The notes under the pieces: model-generated
Told to the model about the DNA's origin: nothing
Database searches by the model: none
The model's input: the letters and a program-made list of their open reading frames with translations, nothing else
Made by a program: the position numbers and the translations under genes
Part shown: piece by piece, positions 1 to 8,155 of the stretch
Layout of the letters: every line of letters begins with the position of its first letter
How positions within the stretch are numbered: the first letter of the stretch is position 1
Assembly: GCA_900316055.1 (NCBI GenBank)
Contig: ONBK01000014.1
Span: 62,001 to 126,000, forward strand
Source of the DNA: an uncultured Bacteroidales bacterium
Lineage (GTDB): Bacteria; Bacteroidota; Bacteroidia; Bacteroidales; P3
DNA length: 64,000 nucleotides
Reading direction: 5' to 3'

Positions 1-1355
1 AGCGATTGGTCGGGATACCACCACATGGGACTTTGATTGTTGATGAAGCCCGAGGTGACATAAACGGTGAACGGCACCCCGAGCCGTTTCAGCAATGGAT
101 AGGCGAGGGTATAGTTATCGTGGTAGCCATCATCGAAAGTGATGCAGACAAAACGTTGGGACTTGGAATTTGAAACTGGAAACGACATAATGTCGTCGAT
201 AGAGACGAACGTATACCCGTCTCTCCTGTATTCCATTATCTTTTGTTCTATCCAGTCGGGGGTTACCTCCAGTTCGCGTTGTGCGGGATTGTCACTCCGC
301 TGTTCCACCACTCGGTGTAGCATCCAGATTTCGCCCACTGCAATATTCCTTCGCATGAGGCTTTTTAGCAGGAGTTTACTTTCGTACCGAAGTCCGGTGC
401 GGAGAGCAATACCACTGGTGAGGTAACGCCAGTAGCGTTGTAGGGAATAGCCGTGGGAAAAATACCGCTCGACAATGGTGTTGTAGAGAGTAATCGTCAG
501 GTGCTTCTTGAGACGTCTGCACAATGCTTTCTCTTCGAAATGTCCAACACTGCGATTCTGAGCCATCATCTTTTTGCAAAAAGCCTGGCGCTCACTGAGG
601 TCTTTGAGGGAGGTTATCAGAGGTTCCATGAAGGCTCCGGTGTAGAATGCTTTCTCCTCCTCGCTGAAATCGGGACTCAGCCATTCCAGCATGTATAGTT
701 GTACCTCGGTGACTTTTCGTCGCTGTATTTCGTGATGAACGGAACAAATCTGCTGGGGGTGCATACGGTAGCGGAAAAGGGTGTCCTGGAGGTTATAAAT
801 CTTGGTGACTCTTAGGCATTCGGCCCAGAATTGATAGTCTTCTGCAGGGAAAGCCTCGGTACGGTAGCGCAGTCCATGGTTTCGGTAGAGACTCATGCGG
901 AAGGTGGGGACGATAACGCTGCATTCGAAGAGCATATTGGATAGGCAATCCTCGTGTCGTTCGGGGAATCGCACCTGTGTGGCTGTTGTGCCAAATCGCT
1001 CGAATCCAGCGCTGCAGATACCGATGTCGGGGTGCGTGTCGAGGATGCCTATTTCACGTTCCAGCCAGAAAGGTTCTGCGATGTCGTCACCATCCATGCG
1101 CGCAACATACTCGGTGTCAATCAGTGCCAGTCCCCGGTTGAGGTTTTCAGCAAGGCCTACGTTCTTCTCGTTCTGGACGATACGGATTCGCGGGTCATGA
1201 AAATTATGTACTATCTCGATGGTATTGTCAGTCGAGCAGTCGTCAATGACGAGCAGTTCGAAGTCGCGGTAGGTTTGTTGTAACACACTGTCAATAGCTT
1301 CCTTGACAAAAGGCGCTACATTGTAGGTGGGCATCAGAACAGTTACCTTGGCCAT
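1..1355 (-). CDS. GT2 glycosyltransferase fused to polysaccharide deacetylase, cut by the left edge
   Basis: About 451 residues are visible; the C-terminus lies outside the window. I read this frame by hand from ATG at 1353-1355. The N-terminus (MAKVTVLMPTYN, then VIDDCSTDNT and ARMDGDDIAEP) is a family 2 glycosyltransferase with its DxD-type metal site. From about residue 375 a NodB/polysaccharide deacetylase domain begins, with CITFDDGYHDNY near residue 407; the two Asp residues are the metal-binding and catalytic-base positions of that family. A linker of about 130 residues separates the halves. It is the last visible gene of the upxY polysaccharide operon and overlaps the upstream glycosyltransferase by 13 bp. 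A likely role is adding a sugar and then deacetylating it; the substrate is unknown. A degenerate 7-bp array (155-182) encodes residues just before the deacetylase motif. Confidence 0.85.
   Translation of the reverse strand, partial: MAKVTVLMPTYNVAPFVKEAIDSVLQQTYRDFELLVIDDCSTDNTIEIVHNFHDPRIRIVQNEKNVGLAENLNRGLALIDTEYVARMDGDDIAEPFWLEREIGILDTHPDIGICSAGFERFGTTATQVRFPERHEDCLSNMLFECSVIVPTFRMSLYRNHGLRYRTEAFPAEDYQFWAECLRVTKIYNLQDTLFRYRMHPQQICSVHHEIQRRKVTEVQLYMLEWLSPDFSEEEKAFYTGAFMEPLITSLKDLSERQAFCKKMMAQNRSVGHFEEKALCRRLKKHLTITLYNTIVERYFSHGYSLQRYWRYLTSGIALRTGLRYESKLLLKSLMRRNIAVGEIWMLHRVVEQRSDNPAQRELEVTPDWIEQKIMEYRRDGYTFVSIDDIMSFPVSNSKSQRFVCITFDDGYHDNYTLAYPLLKRLGVPFTVYVTSGFINNQSPMWWYPDQS
155..182. repeat. 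Degenerate heptamer array inside the deacetylase domain
   Basis: Four 7-bp units on the plus strand (GTTGGGA, CTTGGAA, TTTGAAA, CTGGAAA). On the coding (minus) strand they read in frame as PVSNSKSQ just ahead of the catalytic RFVCITFDDG strand. The units are diverged, so the call rests on period and position. Confidence 0.5.
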
Positions 1356-2242
1356 CGTTTGAGTCGATATAATGAATGCCAAAAGACGATGAATGGGTAG
1401 TGCCCCATCCGTTCCTTCACTTGACGTTTCACTTCGGAGTCGAAATCATATTGTTTCTCGTAGCGAGACCAAAGACGACCCCATCCTCGGGCGTAATTTG
1501 AGACTTTAAGATTGCAATGCTTTATCATGTAATCCAACACTTCGGTACCCTCGAGGAAGGTGAGCCCACGGTGTTCGGCCTCGGAGGAGATGTTGGTGTT
1601 GTGTTGGCGGTAGTAACTGAGGGGTTCGTCGATCTCCACCACGGACCCTTGTTGCGCCAAGAGAATATAGAAAAACCAGTCACCGCAGAGCCGCATGTGT
1701 TCGTAACGGTGGCTTTCCGCAGGGAGGAATCTATCGCGCCGGAAGATACACTCGCTGACGTTGGCGATAGAATTATTGACGGCGAGTTTCTTGTGTATGA
1801 AGTGGAACCCGTCGTAAACGTTTACGTGGTTGCTGTGAGGAGTGTCCCAGAGTTTTGAGCTCCGAAGGTCGACCCACCAAGTGGCGGTGTAGGCTAATGA
1901 GCAGTCGGATACTCTGTCAACCTCTGTCATCAGTCGCTTTAAGAAGGTGTCATCGGCGTAATCGTCGCTTTCTGCTATCCAAATCCATTCTCCTTTGGCG
2001 AGGGTAATTCCCTTGTTCCACTGGAGGAAAGCACTGCCGCTATTGCTTTCGCCAAAGACGATATGGCTTACATGGGGGTTGTTGCGGTAGCGTTCCATGA
2101 TGCTGCGACTGCCATCGGTGGAGCCGTCGTCAATAAGTATCAGCTCGAAGTCCTGAAAAGTCTGGCTCAGGATGCTCCCAATGCGCTGTTCGAGGAAGGG
2201 AGCGTGGTTATAGTTGGGTACTATGACGGAGACGGATGGCAT
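1343..2242 (-). CDS. Family 2 glycosyltransferase
   Basis: 299 residues. The N-terminus MPSVSVIVPNYNHAPFLEQR, followed by LILIDDGSTDGS, is the GT-A nucleotide-sugar binding fold; WIAESDDYADD near residue 100 is the DxD equivalent. The C-terminal third contains basic and aromatic residues and no membrane segment, so a cytoplasmic, membrane-associated enzyme is expected. It probably adds one sugar to a lipid-linked polysaccharide repeat unit; donor and acceptor cannot be read from sequence. It starts with a one-base TAATG overlap on the preceding gene and itself overlaps the next gene by 13 bp, so translation is probably coupled. Confidence 0.9.
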   Translation of the reverse strand: MPSVSVIVPNYNHAPFLEQRIGSILSQTFQDFELILIDDGSTDGSRSIMERYRNNPHVSHIVFGESNSGSAFLQWNKGITLAKGEWIWIAESDDYADDTFLKRLMTEVDRVSDCSLAYTATWWVDLRSSKLWDTPHSNHVNVYDGFHFIHKKLAVNNSIANVSECIFRRDRFLPAESHRYEHMRLCGDWFFYILLAQQGSVVEIDEPLSYYRQHNTNISSEAEHRGLTFLEGTEVLDYMIKHCNLKVSNYARGWGRLWSRYEKQYDFDSEVKRQVKERMGHYPFIVFWHSLYRLKRWPR

Positions 2243-4029
2243 TATTCAATGACCGTATGGGATAGTTGTAGATTGCGATAGAATTCATTGACGATAGTCT
2301 CTTCGTTTCTCAGGTATTCGATACCGTAGCGGTTTTCGATATTGTCTTTTGAGAGACGTTGGACGTAAAGTCTGTTCCTTTGAAGAACCTGTTCGATACC
2401 GAGGTTTTTATAGTGAAGGAGCTTGATGCCTGTATTGGTAGAAGTTTTTATTCTCCCCCAAGGATGACATTCGTGTGCGCCCGGTTTATAATTAATCTCT
2501 ACAATGGCATGGGGGTCAAAAAGAATGCATTTGTCAAACATCGGGGCACGGAGGCCAGTGGATGTCTGACGGGGTAGGGGATTGTCCGTCTGATATTCGG
2601 GAGGATTCTCGTTGAACATATTGAAACCTATCGGTTGAACCACAGAGATATGTTGACGCTTTAATTTGGAGATTTCCTTCTTGATGTTAGGATGATAAAG
2701 GAATTCATCGATGTCGCAGACAATCACGTAGTCGGCATGTCCCCGCGACTTTTTCCAACAACTGTTTTTGATGTCGTTGTGGATATTGTCGCAGAAACCA
2801 TCTGAGTCGAATTCGATGAGCGTGGTGTCGTCTCTGGAGAGGATGAGGTTGGCCGAGTTGTCGGTAGAGTGATTGTCGTAGATGGTGAAATGGTTGACAA
2901 AGGATTCATAATGTTGGAACATGAAGGGCAGCATGCGCTCCTCGTTCCAGCAGACGGCGTAGTAGTGGATGATGGGGCGGTTGATATGGTGGATTATTTT
3001 GTGAGCTTTCAGTCTGAGTAGGTAAAATAGGTTAAGAAAAAGGTGGGAATAGGTGTGGATGTTTTCGATGGATTTTGCCCTTAGCCATTTTAGACGAATG
3101 ACTGACCAGAAGAGAAATAGATTGTGGGCACTCCAGCGGTATTTTCGTTGGTTGAGTGTGACGTAATTGTGCAGTGTCTGGAAGGCTCGTGATAGAAGTT
3201 CCCGTAGATATTGTCTTCTGGGATATGGGAGCTCTTTCCGGTATTGTAAGAGCCACATGGCATGAAACCAGAGGTCTTTGTATCTTTCGTTGGCGTAATG
3301 AACGATGGTTGTTTCAGATATCCCCAACTCAACAGCCCGTTGTATCACCATAGCATCGGTGATACTTGCTTCCAGACGCCTGTCGTTGAAACGATGGGTG
3401 ATTGCGTTGGGGTTGTTCTGACGATAGATGTATTCTCCACCGGAGAACGCAACGTGTCGGCAATGGGAACACCAATCTCGTTGGGAATATTCGTCGCTAT
3501 TAAAGGCTGTCAGAGGTACAGGATTCGATTTGATGATGTCGGTGCGCCAAAGGGCGAAACCGGGAATAGAATAATCCATCATGAGTTCGAAGGCTTCTTT
3601 CCCGGAAAGGAGAGGGGAGAGGTCGCCATGGACTCCTTGGTCGGTTTTCGATGGCTGTCCGTCGCCATAATACCATGTCAACGAGGGTATAACGGCATCG
3701 GCATCGGTTTCCTGCTGACGGCTGACGAGGTGCTCCAGCGTGTCTGGCTTGAGTAGGTCGTCTTGCGACATATACAGGGTGAATTCACCTGTGAGATGAG
3801 GTAGGATATATTGCCAGGAGTGAGGAGCATCACCACCGTTTGGCTTTTGGAATACTTTGATGCGAGAATCTTTTGCAGCGTAGGATTGAAGTAGGGAGAA
3901 GGTGCTGTCGGACGAGCTATCATCGACGCAATAGAGTTCCCACGAACGGTATGACTGAGACAGGATGGAGTCCAGTGTTTCTGAGAGGAAGGGCTCTCCG
4001 TTGTATGTAGGAATGAAAATGTTTATCAT
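2242..4029 (-). CDS. Two-domain glycosyltransferase (GT2 plus GT92/Glyco_tranf_2_4-like)
   Basis: 595 residues with two apparent catalytic domains. Residues 1-220 are a GT2 domain (MINIFIPTYNGEPFL, CVDDSSSDST, YMSQDDLLKPD). From about residue 350 a second domain begins with HYYAVCWNEERMLPFMFQHY, then IYDNHSTDN and VIVCDIDEFLYH; this is the pattern of the Glyco_tranf_2_4/GT92-like family, whose DxD is the DIDEF motif. The two domains probably add two successive sugars. It overlaps its neighbours by 1-4 bp on both sides and sits mid-operon. Confident for both folds; substrates unknown. Confidence 0.88.
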   Translation of the reverse strand: MINIFIPTYNGEPFLSETLDSILSQSYRSWELYCVDDSSSDSTFSLLQSYAAKDSRIKVFQKPNGGDAPHSWQYILPHLTGEFTLYMSQDDLLKPDTLEHLVSRQQETDADAVIPSLTWYYGDGQPSKTDQGVHGDLSPLLSGKEAFELMMDYSIPGFALWRTDIIKSNPVPLTAFNSDEYSQRDWCSHCRHVAFSGGEYIYRQNNPNAITHRFNDRRLEASITDAMVIQRAVELGISETTIVHYANERYKDLWFHAMWLLQYRKELPYPRRQYLRELLSRAFQTLHNYVTLNQRKYRWSAHNLFLFWSVIRLKWLRAKSIENIHTYSHLFLNLFYLLRLKAHKIIHHINRPIIHYYAVCWNEERMLPFMFQHYESFVNHFTIYDNHSTDNSANLILSRDDTTLIEFDSDGFCDNIHNDIKNSCWKKSRGHADYVIVCDIDEFLYHPNIKKEISKLKRQHISVVQPIGFNMFNENPPEYQTDNPLPRQTSTGLRAPMFDKCILFDPHAIVEINYKPGAHECHPWGRIKTSTNTGIKLLHYKNLGIEQVLQRNRLYVQRLSKDNIENRYGIEYLRNEETIVNEFYRNLQLSHTVIE

Positions 4030-4991
4030 TTCTTAGCCCGGATGATGCCCCGTCTGAAATAAGGTGGTGTGGGCATGTCGTACAAGTGAAAGAGCATATA
4101 GCCTTTTGAAAATTCGGACGTATAGCCAATGCTGTCGAAAAGGGCCTTTATCTCTTCGGCATCATGCTGGCGGTGGTATACTGCTGCTGCCATTTTGATG
4201 TTTTCTTTTCCTTTCAAAAAATCTAGAGCCGAGGTAATGACAGGCAATTCATATCCTTCTATGTCCATCTTGATGAAGGTCGGATGGTCAGCAGTCTCTG
4301 ACAGAAGTGTTTTTAGTGACAAGTTGTAATCTGTATCAACGACTGAGACCCCTTTCTGAATCACCATTGTCTTCTCTTGCCATGGAGCGAAGGTATGGTG
4401 TAAGGGTTCTGTCCATTGAGGATCGTTCTCTACGATAATGACACGGGAGGCATTGTCGACTTGGTCCAGAGCGAACAACCCTTCTGCTGCACCAATGTCG
4501 AAAATCACATCCCCCTTCTCTACGTGTACAGTGGATGACTGGTACTGGTGGGGGGCTTCAGAAGTGTCACCGATAGCTAGAATCTTTTCTGTCTGGATAT
4601 AGTTCGAGTAGGTCTCCACTATGGCCTCCTCCGAGAAACTTGCCGGGAAATAGAGCTTCTTTTGATTGTGAACCACATATGGCAACCCAGCTGCAGTATC
4701 GAATCCGGACTGGATGGTGGAGATGGATTCGGTTGGATAGGGGAAGATACAGTAGGTTCCTTTCTGGCGCAGATAGTCCAACTCTTTCTGGAAGGCTGCT
4801 GCTTCTTGCTCATGACGAACATAGTAATCCAGTACCTTCAGGAAATAATATCTCTCTGTTATCTTTTGGTCCACGACAAACTCTTCGAGCATCGCGATTT
4901 TGTTCGTGTTCTCGTTGATACGTCTACGGATGTTTGTCGTAAAGAGTGCTCTGAGATTGACCAATAGGTTTTTGAAAGCGGAATCCTTCAT
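4026..4991 (-). CDS. FkbM-family SAM-dependent methyltransferase
   Basis: 321 residues. The start at 4991 (MKDSAFKNLL) is chosen because a longer in-frame ATG at 5048 would overlap the ABC ATPase gene by 55 bp and adds a non-conserved extension. Residues around 160 (VIFDIGAAEG) form the SAM-binding glycine motif, IIVENDP is the acidic end of strand 2, and FIKMDIEGYELPV is the FkbM signature. The first 150 residues are a family-specific extension. FkbM enzymes O-methylate sugars, and the position between glycosyltransferases and an ABC exporter fits methylation of the glycan. In ABC-dependent O-antigen systems terminal methylation can act as the export signal; that role here is inference. It ends in an ATGA overlap with the next gene. 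Confidence 0.85.
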   Translation of the reverse strand: MKDSAFKNLLVNLRALFTTNIRRRINENTNKIAMLEEFVVDQKITERYYFLKVLDYYVRHEQEAAAFQKELDYLRQKGTYCIFPYPTESISTIQSGFDTAAGLPYVVHNQKKLYFPASFSEEAIVETYSNYIQTEKILAIGDTSEAPHQYQSSTVHVEKGDVIFDIGAAEGLFALDQVDNASRVIIVENDPQWTEPLHHTFAPWQEKTMVIQKGVSVVDTDYNLSLKTLLSETADHPTFIKMDIEGYELPVITSALDFLKGKENIKMAAAVYHRQHDAEEIKALFDSIGYTSEFSKGYMLFHLYDMPTPPYFRRGIIRAKK

Positions 4992-4993
4992 GG

Positions 4994-6274
4994 CTACAAG
5001 TATGATAGTTTTGCCCGGAACATGATATGTCCCCACCCTGTATCCCATTGGGAGATGGCTGAGTCTTGTCGGTTGTTCATGTCTGCCTCTTCGATGGAGA
5101 AGGTGAGTTCGTTCGGGATATAGTCGAAATCGCGCTGTGCTGTCAGGTAATTGCCGATGCCTACGGAGAAGGCCAGGGAATACTGACCCGAGGCAAGATG
5201 GTGGTCGTATAGTTGGAAGAGCACCTTTTTCTGCTCTCCTTCACGGATGGAGAGGTGCTCGGTATTTGATACTGAGCCTATCGAAACCTCGTCCATGCCG
5301 AAAATGGTGGTGTTGATTCTGAAATTGGGAATATCGCGGTGTGCTTTCACTTCGAAAATAAACTCGATGGGCTCGTTGGAAGCGAAAGCGTTTTTGTCCT
5401 GAGCAAATCGAACCGATAGGAATTCAATCTCTTTTGAGTCATCTCCTCCCCGGAAAGAGAGTTGCTGTGGGGAATTTTTGAACGAGGAGTCGATATAGGT
5501 GTCGACAGCCTCGGTGGCCGAGCCTTTGAAAATGATTTGACCTTGATCGAGGACTATGCCGCGCTGACAGAGTTTCCGAATGGAGGCCATGTTGTGGCTG
5601 ACGAAGAGAACGGTGCGGCCTTCTCCCTGGCTGACATCTTGCATCTTCCCGATGGCTTTCTTTTGGAATTCGGCATCGCCTACGGCAAGGACTTCGTCCA
5701 CTACCAGTATTTCTGGGTCGAGGTGGGCGGCAACAGCGAAGCCGAGCCGCACCATCATGCCGCTGCTGTAGCGTTTAACAGGGGTGTCGAGGTAGCGCTC
5801 GCAGCCACTGAAGTCGACAATCTCATCCAGTTTCTTGGTAATCTCGGCTTTCGTCATGCCGAGGATGGCTCCGTTGAGATAGATATTCTCGCGGCCTGTC
5901 ATCTCGGGATGGAATCCCGTACCTACTTCAAGCAGAGAGCCAATACGTCCGCGGGCGCGGATGCTACCGGTAGTGGGTGCGGTGACACGCGAGAGAATCT
6001 TCAGCAGGGTACTCTTACCGGCACCGTTTTTACCGATGATGCCCACCACATCGCCTTGCTCTACTTTGAAGTCGATGCTACGCAGCGCCCATACGTAGTC
6101 ACTCTCACCACGTGTGCTGCGGTCGTTGGCTTCGCCGATACGTAGGTAAGGATCTTCTTTGCCACGGACGCTCGTTGTCCACCAGCGCTTGAGGTCATGT
6201 GCCAGAGTACCGGTGGAGACCACTCCCAGTCGGTATAGTTTACTGATATTATTGAATTCTATTGCTGTCGCCAT
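4994..6274 (-). CDS. wzt: Wzt-type polysaccharide ABC transporter ATPase
   Basis: 426 residues from ATG at 6274 (MATAIEFNNISKLYR); an in-frame ATG at 6454 lies inside the preceding gene and is rejected. Walker A GKNGAGKST is near residue 80, RENIYLNGAILGM follows the Q-loop, signature YSSGMMVRLGF is near 165, and Walker B ILVVDEVLAVGD near 190. GSLLEVGTGFHPEMTGRENI is typical of the KpsT/Wzt/TagH group. Residues from about 250 form a beta-rich C-terminal domain like that of Wzt, which in O9a/O12 systems binds the modified glycan end. It pairs with the permease at 7295-8155 to export the lipid-linked polysaccharide across the inner membrane. Confidence 0.92.
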   Translation of the reverse strand: MATAIEFNNISKLYRLGVVSTGTLAHDLKRWWTTSVRGKEDPYLRIGEANDRSTRGESDYVWALRSIDFKVEQGDVVGIIGKNGAGKSTLLKILSRVTAPTTGSIRARGRIGSLLEVGTGFHPEMTGRENIYLNGAILGMTKAEITKKLDEIVDFSGCERYLDTPVKRYSSGMMVRLGFAVAAHLDPEILVVDEVLAVGDAEFQKKAIGKMQDVSQGEGRTVLFVSHNMASIRKLCQRGIVLDQGQIIFKGSATEAVDTYIDSSFKNSPQQLSFRGGDDSKEIEFLSVRFAQDKNAFASNEPIEFIFEVKAHRDIPNFRINTTIFGMDEVSIGSVSNTEHLSIREGEQKKVLFQLYDHHLASGQYSLAFSVGIGNYLTAQRDFDYIPNELTFSIEEADMNNRQDSAISQWDTGWGHIMFRAKLSYL

Positions 6275-6278
6275 AGGA

Positions 6279-7298
6279 CTATTGCTTGTGAAGTATGCTG
6301 TGGGGCTTTTCGGCGTGAGAGGTGAGGCTTGCGAGTAGCAATGCCCATTCGGAGTCGCCGAATACCATGTGCCGTTTCCATCCGAGGGCGCGCCAGCGTC
6401 GCAGTTTCCATCCGAGGCGTGCAAGACCGTCTGCTTCGCTTTCGTCAACGGCATCGCCGTATACTAAATCATGCTCCATGCGGTCGACATCAAGGCGACC
6501 TGTACTCGGTAGCGGCATTGTGTGGCCCAGATGTCTCTCGATGATAGCGCTTAAGGCCGAAGCAAAGGTGTCCATACGGTATTGCTGTAGGATACCCTGC
6601 ACCTGATGCCAGTCTACCTGCTCGCGTAGAGCTTGGCAGGTCAGATACCAATCTGTGAGGTCGCGCAGTGTGATGCGGCTGGCTGCAAAGTGGCAGGCCA
6701 TGTGGCGAATCAGGAAGAGTACCTCGAAGGTGGGCGAGGGAACCCAATTCTTGAGTAGCACCTCGTAGCGTCGGTTGGAAGGTGGATAGTGGATGTTGAG
6801 AAAGTCGTAATGGCTTTCGACGGTGACACCACGGTAGTTATATTTCGTATGGTGATGGCTGTCGTGACGCACCTCCACGCCCAGCGTTTTGCTTGCTATC
6901 CGGTCCGCCTCGCAATGGAGGTCGTAGAAATACAGGTCCAAGTCGCCAAACTCGCGCAATTCAGGCTGTGGGTAGAGCCGGGCCGTATGGGTGCCTTTTA
7001 GTACCAAGGTTGTGATGCCATGGTGCTGCATTGTGCCGACAATCTCATCCTGCACATCATGTTGGTAGCGGTACCTGTCGGCCGCTTTGGTACACTCGGC
7101 AAGCCAAGGCATGATGACTTCGCGAGGGGCACCACTGGCCGCAGCGGCTTCATAGCAGAGTGCCGCCACATGGTTTCGTTGCAGCAGTCGGAACAAACTC
7201 CACCAGTGGGCGGTGTCGAGGGAATTGGTGCCAAGGTGGGGTTCTTGGCCGTTTAAGGCAGCGCGCAGCAGTCGATAGGCGGTTTCTTGTTCGCTCAT
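6279..7298 (-). CDS. Nucleotidyltransferase-like protein (NTP_transf_5 / PF14907 type)
   Basis: 339 residues from ATG at 7298 (MSEQETAYRLLRAAL), which gives an ATGA overlap with the permease gene; an in-frame ATG 99 bp upstream is rejected. The core VLKGTHTARLYPQPELREFGDLDLYF (shown here only as VLKGTHTARLY and EFGDLDLYF) matches the uncharacterised nucleotidyltransferase family, whose GDxDL pair binds metal; it lies near residues 95-120. A RIxxRDLTDWY motif near residue 215 is also usual for that family. The product is predicted soluble. Its place between the two exporter subunits suggests a role in polysaccharide assembly, but neither the transferred nucleotide nor the acceptor is known. 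Confidence 0.7.
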   Translation of the reverse strand: MSEQETAYRLLRAALNGQEPHLGTNSLDTAHWWSLFRLLQRNHVAALCYEAAAASGAPREVIMPWLAECTKAADRYRYQHDVQDEIVGTMQHHGITTLVLKGTHTARLYPQPELREFGDLDLYFYDLHCEADRIASKTLGVEVRHDSHHHTKYNYRGVTVESHYDFLNIHYPPSNRRYEVLLKNWVPSPTFEVLFLIRHMACHFAASRITLRDLTDWYLTCQALREQVDWHQVQGILQQYRMDTFASALSAIIERHLGHTMPLPSTGRLDVDRMEHDLVYGDAVDESEADGLARLGWKLRRWRALGWKRHMVFGDSEWALLLASLTSHAEKPHSILHKQ

Positions 7299-8155
7299 AC
7301 GGTGTCCATAAAGGTTTTCTGTACGCGGTTGAATATCACGATACCTATGGCCAACAGCACCACCATAAAGCAGAAACTGTAGGCCAGCAGCCCCCAACTA
7401 AATTCTCCTGCCCCGAGGAAGCCGTATTTGAAGGCCTCTACGATGCCCGTCAGGGGGTTGAGGCTCATGAGGAAATGCAACTTGGGGTGGGTGATGGTAC
7501 TTAAGGGATAGATGATGGGGGTGGCGTACATCCAGAGGCTCACGAAATAGGTCAGTAGCAACTGTAGGTCGCGGTATTTGGTAGTCAGGCTTGAAAAGAG
7601 GATGCCGAATCCCAGGGCCAGACCTGCCAACATCAGCACGAGGAGTGGTAACAGCAGGGCATATCCGTTGGTGTGGATTCCCCCAGGGATAATCCATATT
7701 TGATAGATGGCGTAGACTATTAAGAAAAGGACGAGTTGGATGCCGAAGCGCAGCAGGTTGGAGAGGACATTGGCCAATGGCACGACGAGGCGCGGAAAAT
7801 ATACCTTGCCAAAGATACCGGCATTATCGGTGAAAGTCGAAGAGGTCTTGTTCAGGCAGTCGCTGAAGTATTGCCACATGCAGATGCCTCCCAAATAGAA
7901 CAGCGGCTGGGGAATTCCGTCGGTGGAGATATTGGCGATGCCGCCGAATACCACCATGTACATCACCATAGTGATGAGGGGCTGGATGATGTACCACAAA
8001 GGCCCGAGGATGGTCTGCTTGTACTGCGTTGTGATGTTGCGCCGGACGAAAAGACTGCACAAGTCACGGTAGTGCCAGAGTTCCTTCAGGTCGAGTTGCA
8101 ACAATCTCTCCTTGGGTTTGATGACGGTGGTCCAGGTGTTGTTGACTTCTTTCAT
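7295..8155 (-). CDS. wzm: Wzm-type polysaccharide ABC transporter permease
   Basis: 286 residues from ATG at 8155 (MKEVNNTWTTVIKP), chosen because it gives an ATGA overlap with the preceding gene. LFVRRNITTQYKQTILGPLWY is the cytoplasmic entry motif of ABC2-type permeases (FVRRNITTQYKQTILGPLW). About six hydrophobic segments follow: near residues 45-65, 75-95, 125-150, 160-185, 195-215 and 245-270. It forms the membrane channel for the ATPase encoded downstream and exports an undecaprenyl-linked glycan to the periplasm. Length and topology are normal for the family. Confidence 0.92.
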   Translation of the reverse strand: MKEVNNTWTTVIKPKERLLQLDLKELWHYRDLCSLFVRRNITTQYKQTILGPLWYIIQPLITMVMYMVVFGGIANISTDGIPQPLFYLGGICMWQYFSDCLNKTSSTFTDNAGIFGKVYFPRLVVPLANVLSNLLRFGIQLVLFLIVYAIYQIWIIPGGIHTNGYALLLPLLVLMLAGLALGFGILFSSLTTKYRDLQLLLTYFVSLWMYATPIIYPLSTITHPKLHFLMSLNPLTGIVEAFKYGFLGAGEFSWGLLAYSFCFMVVLLAIGIVIFNRVQKTFMDTV

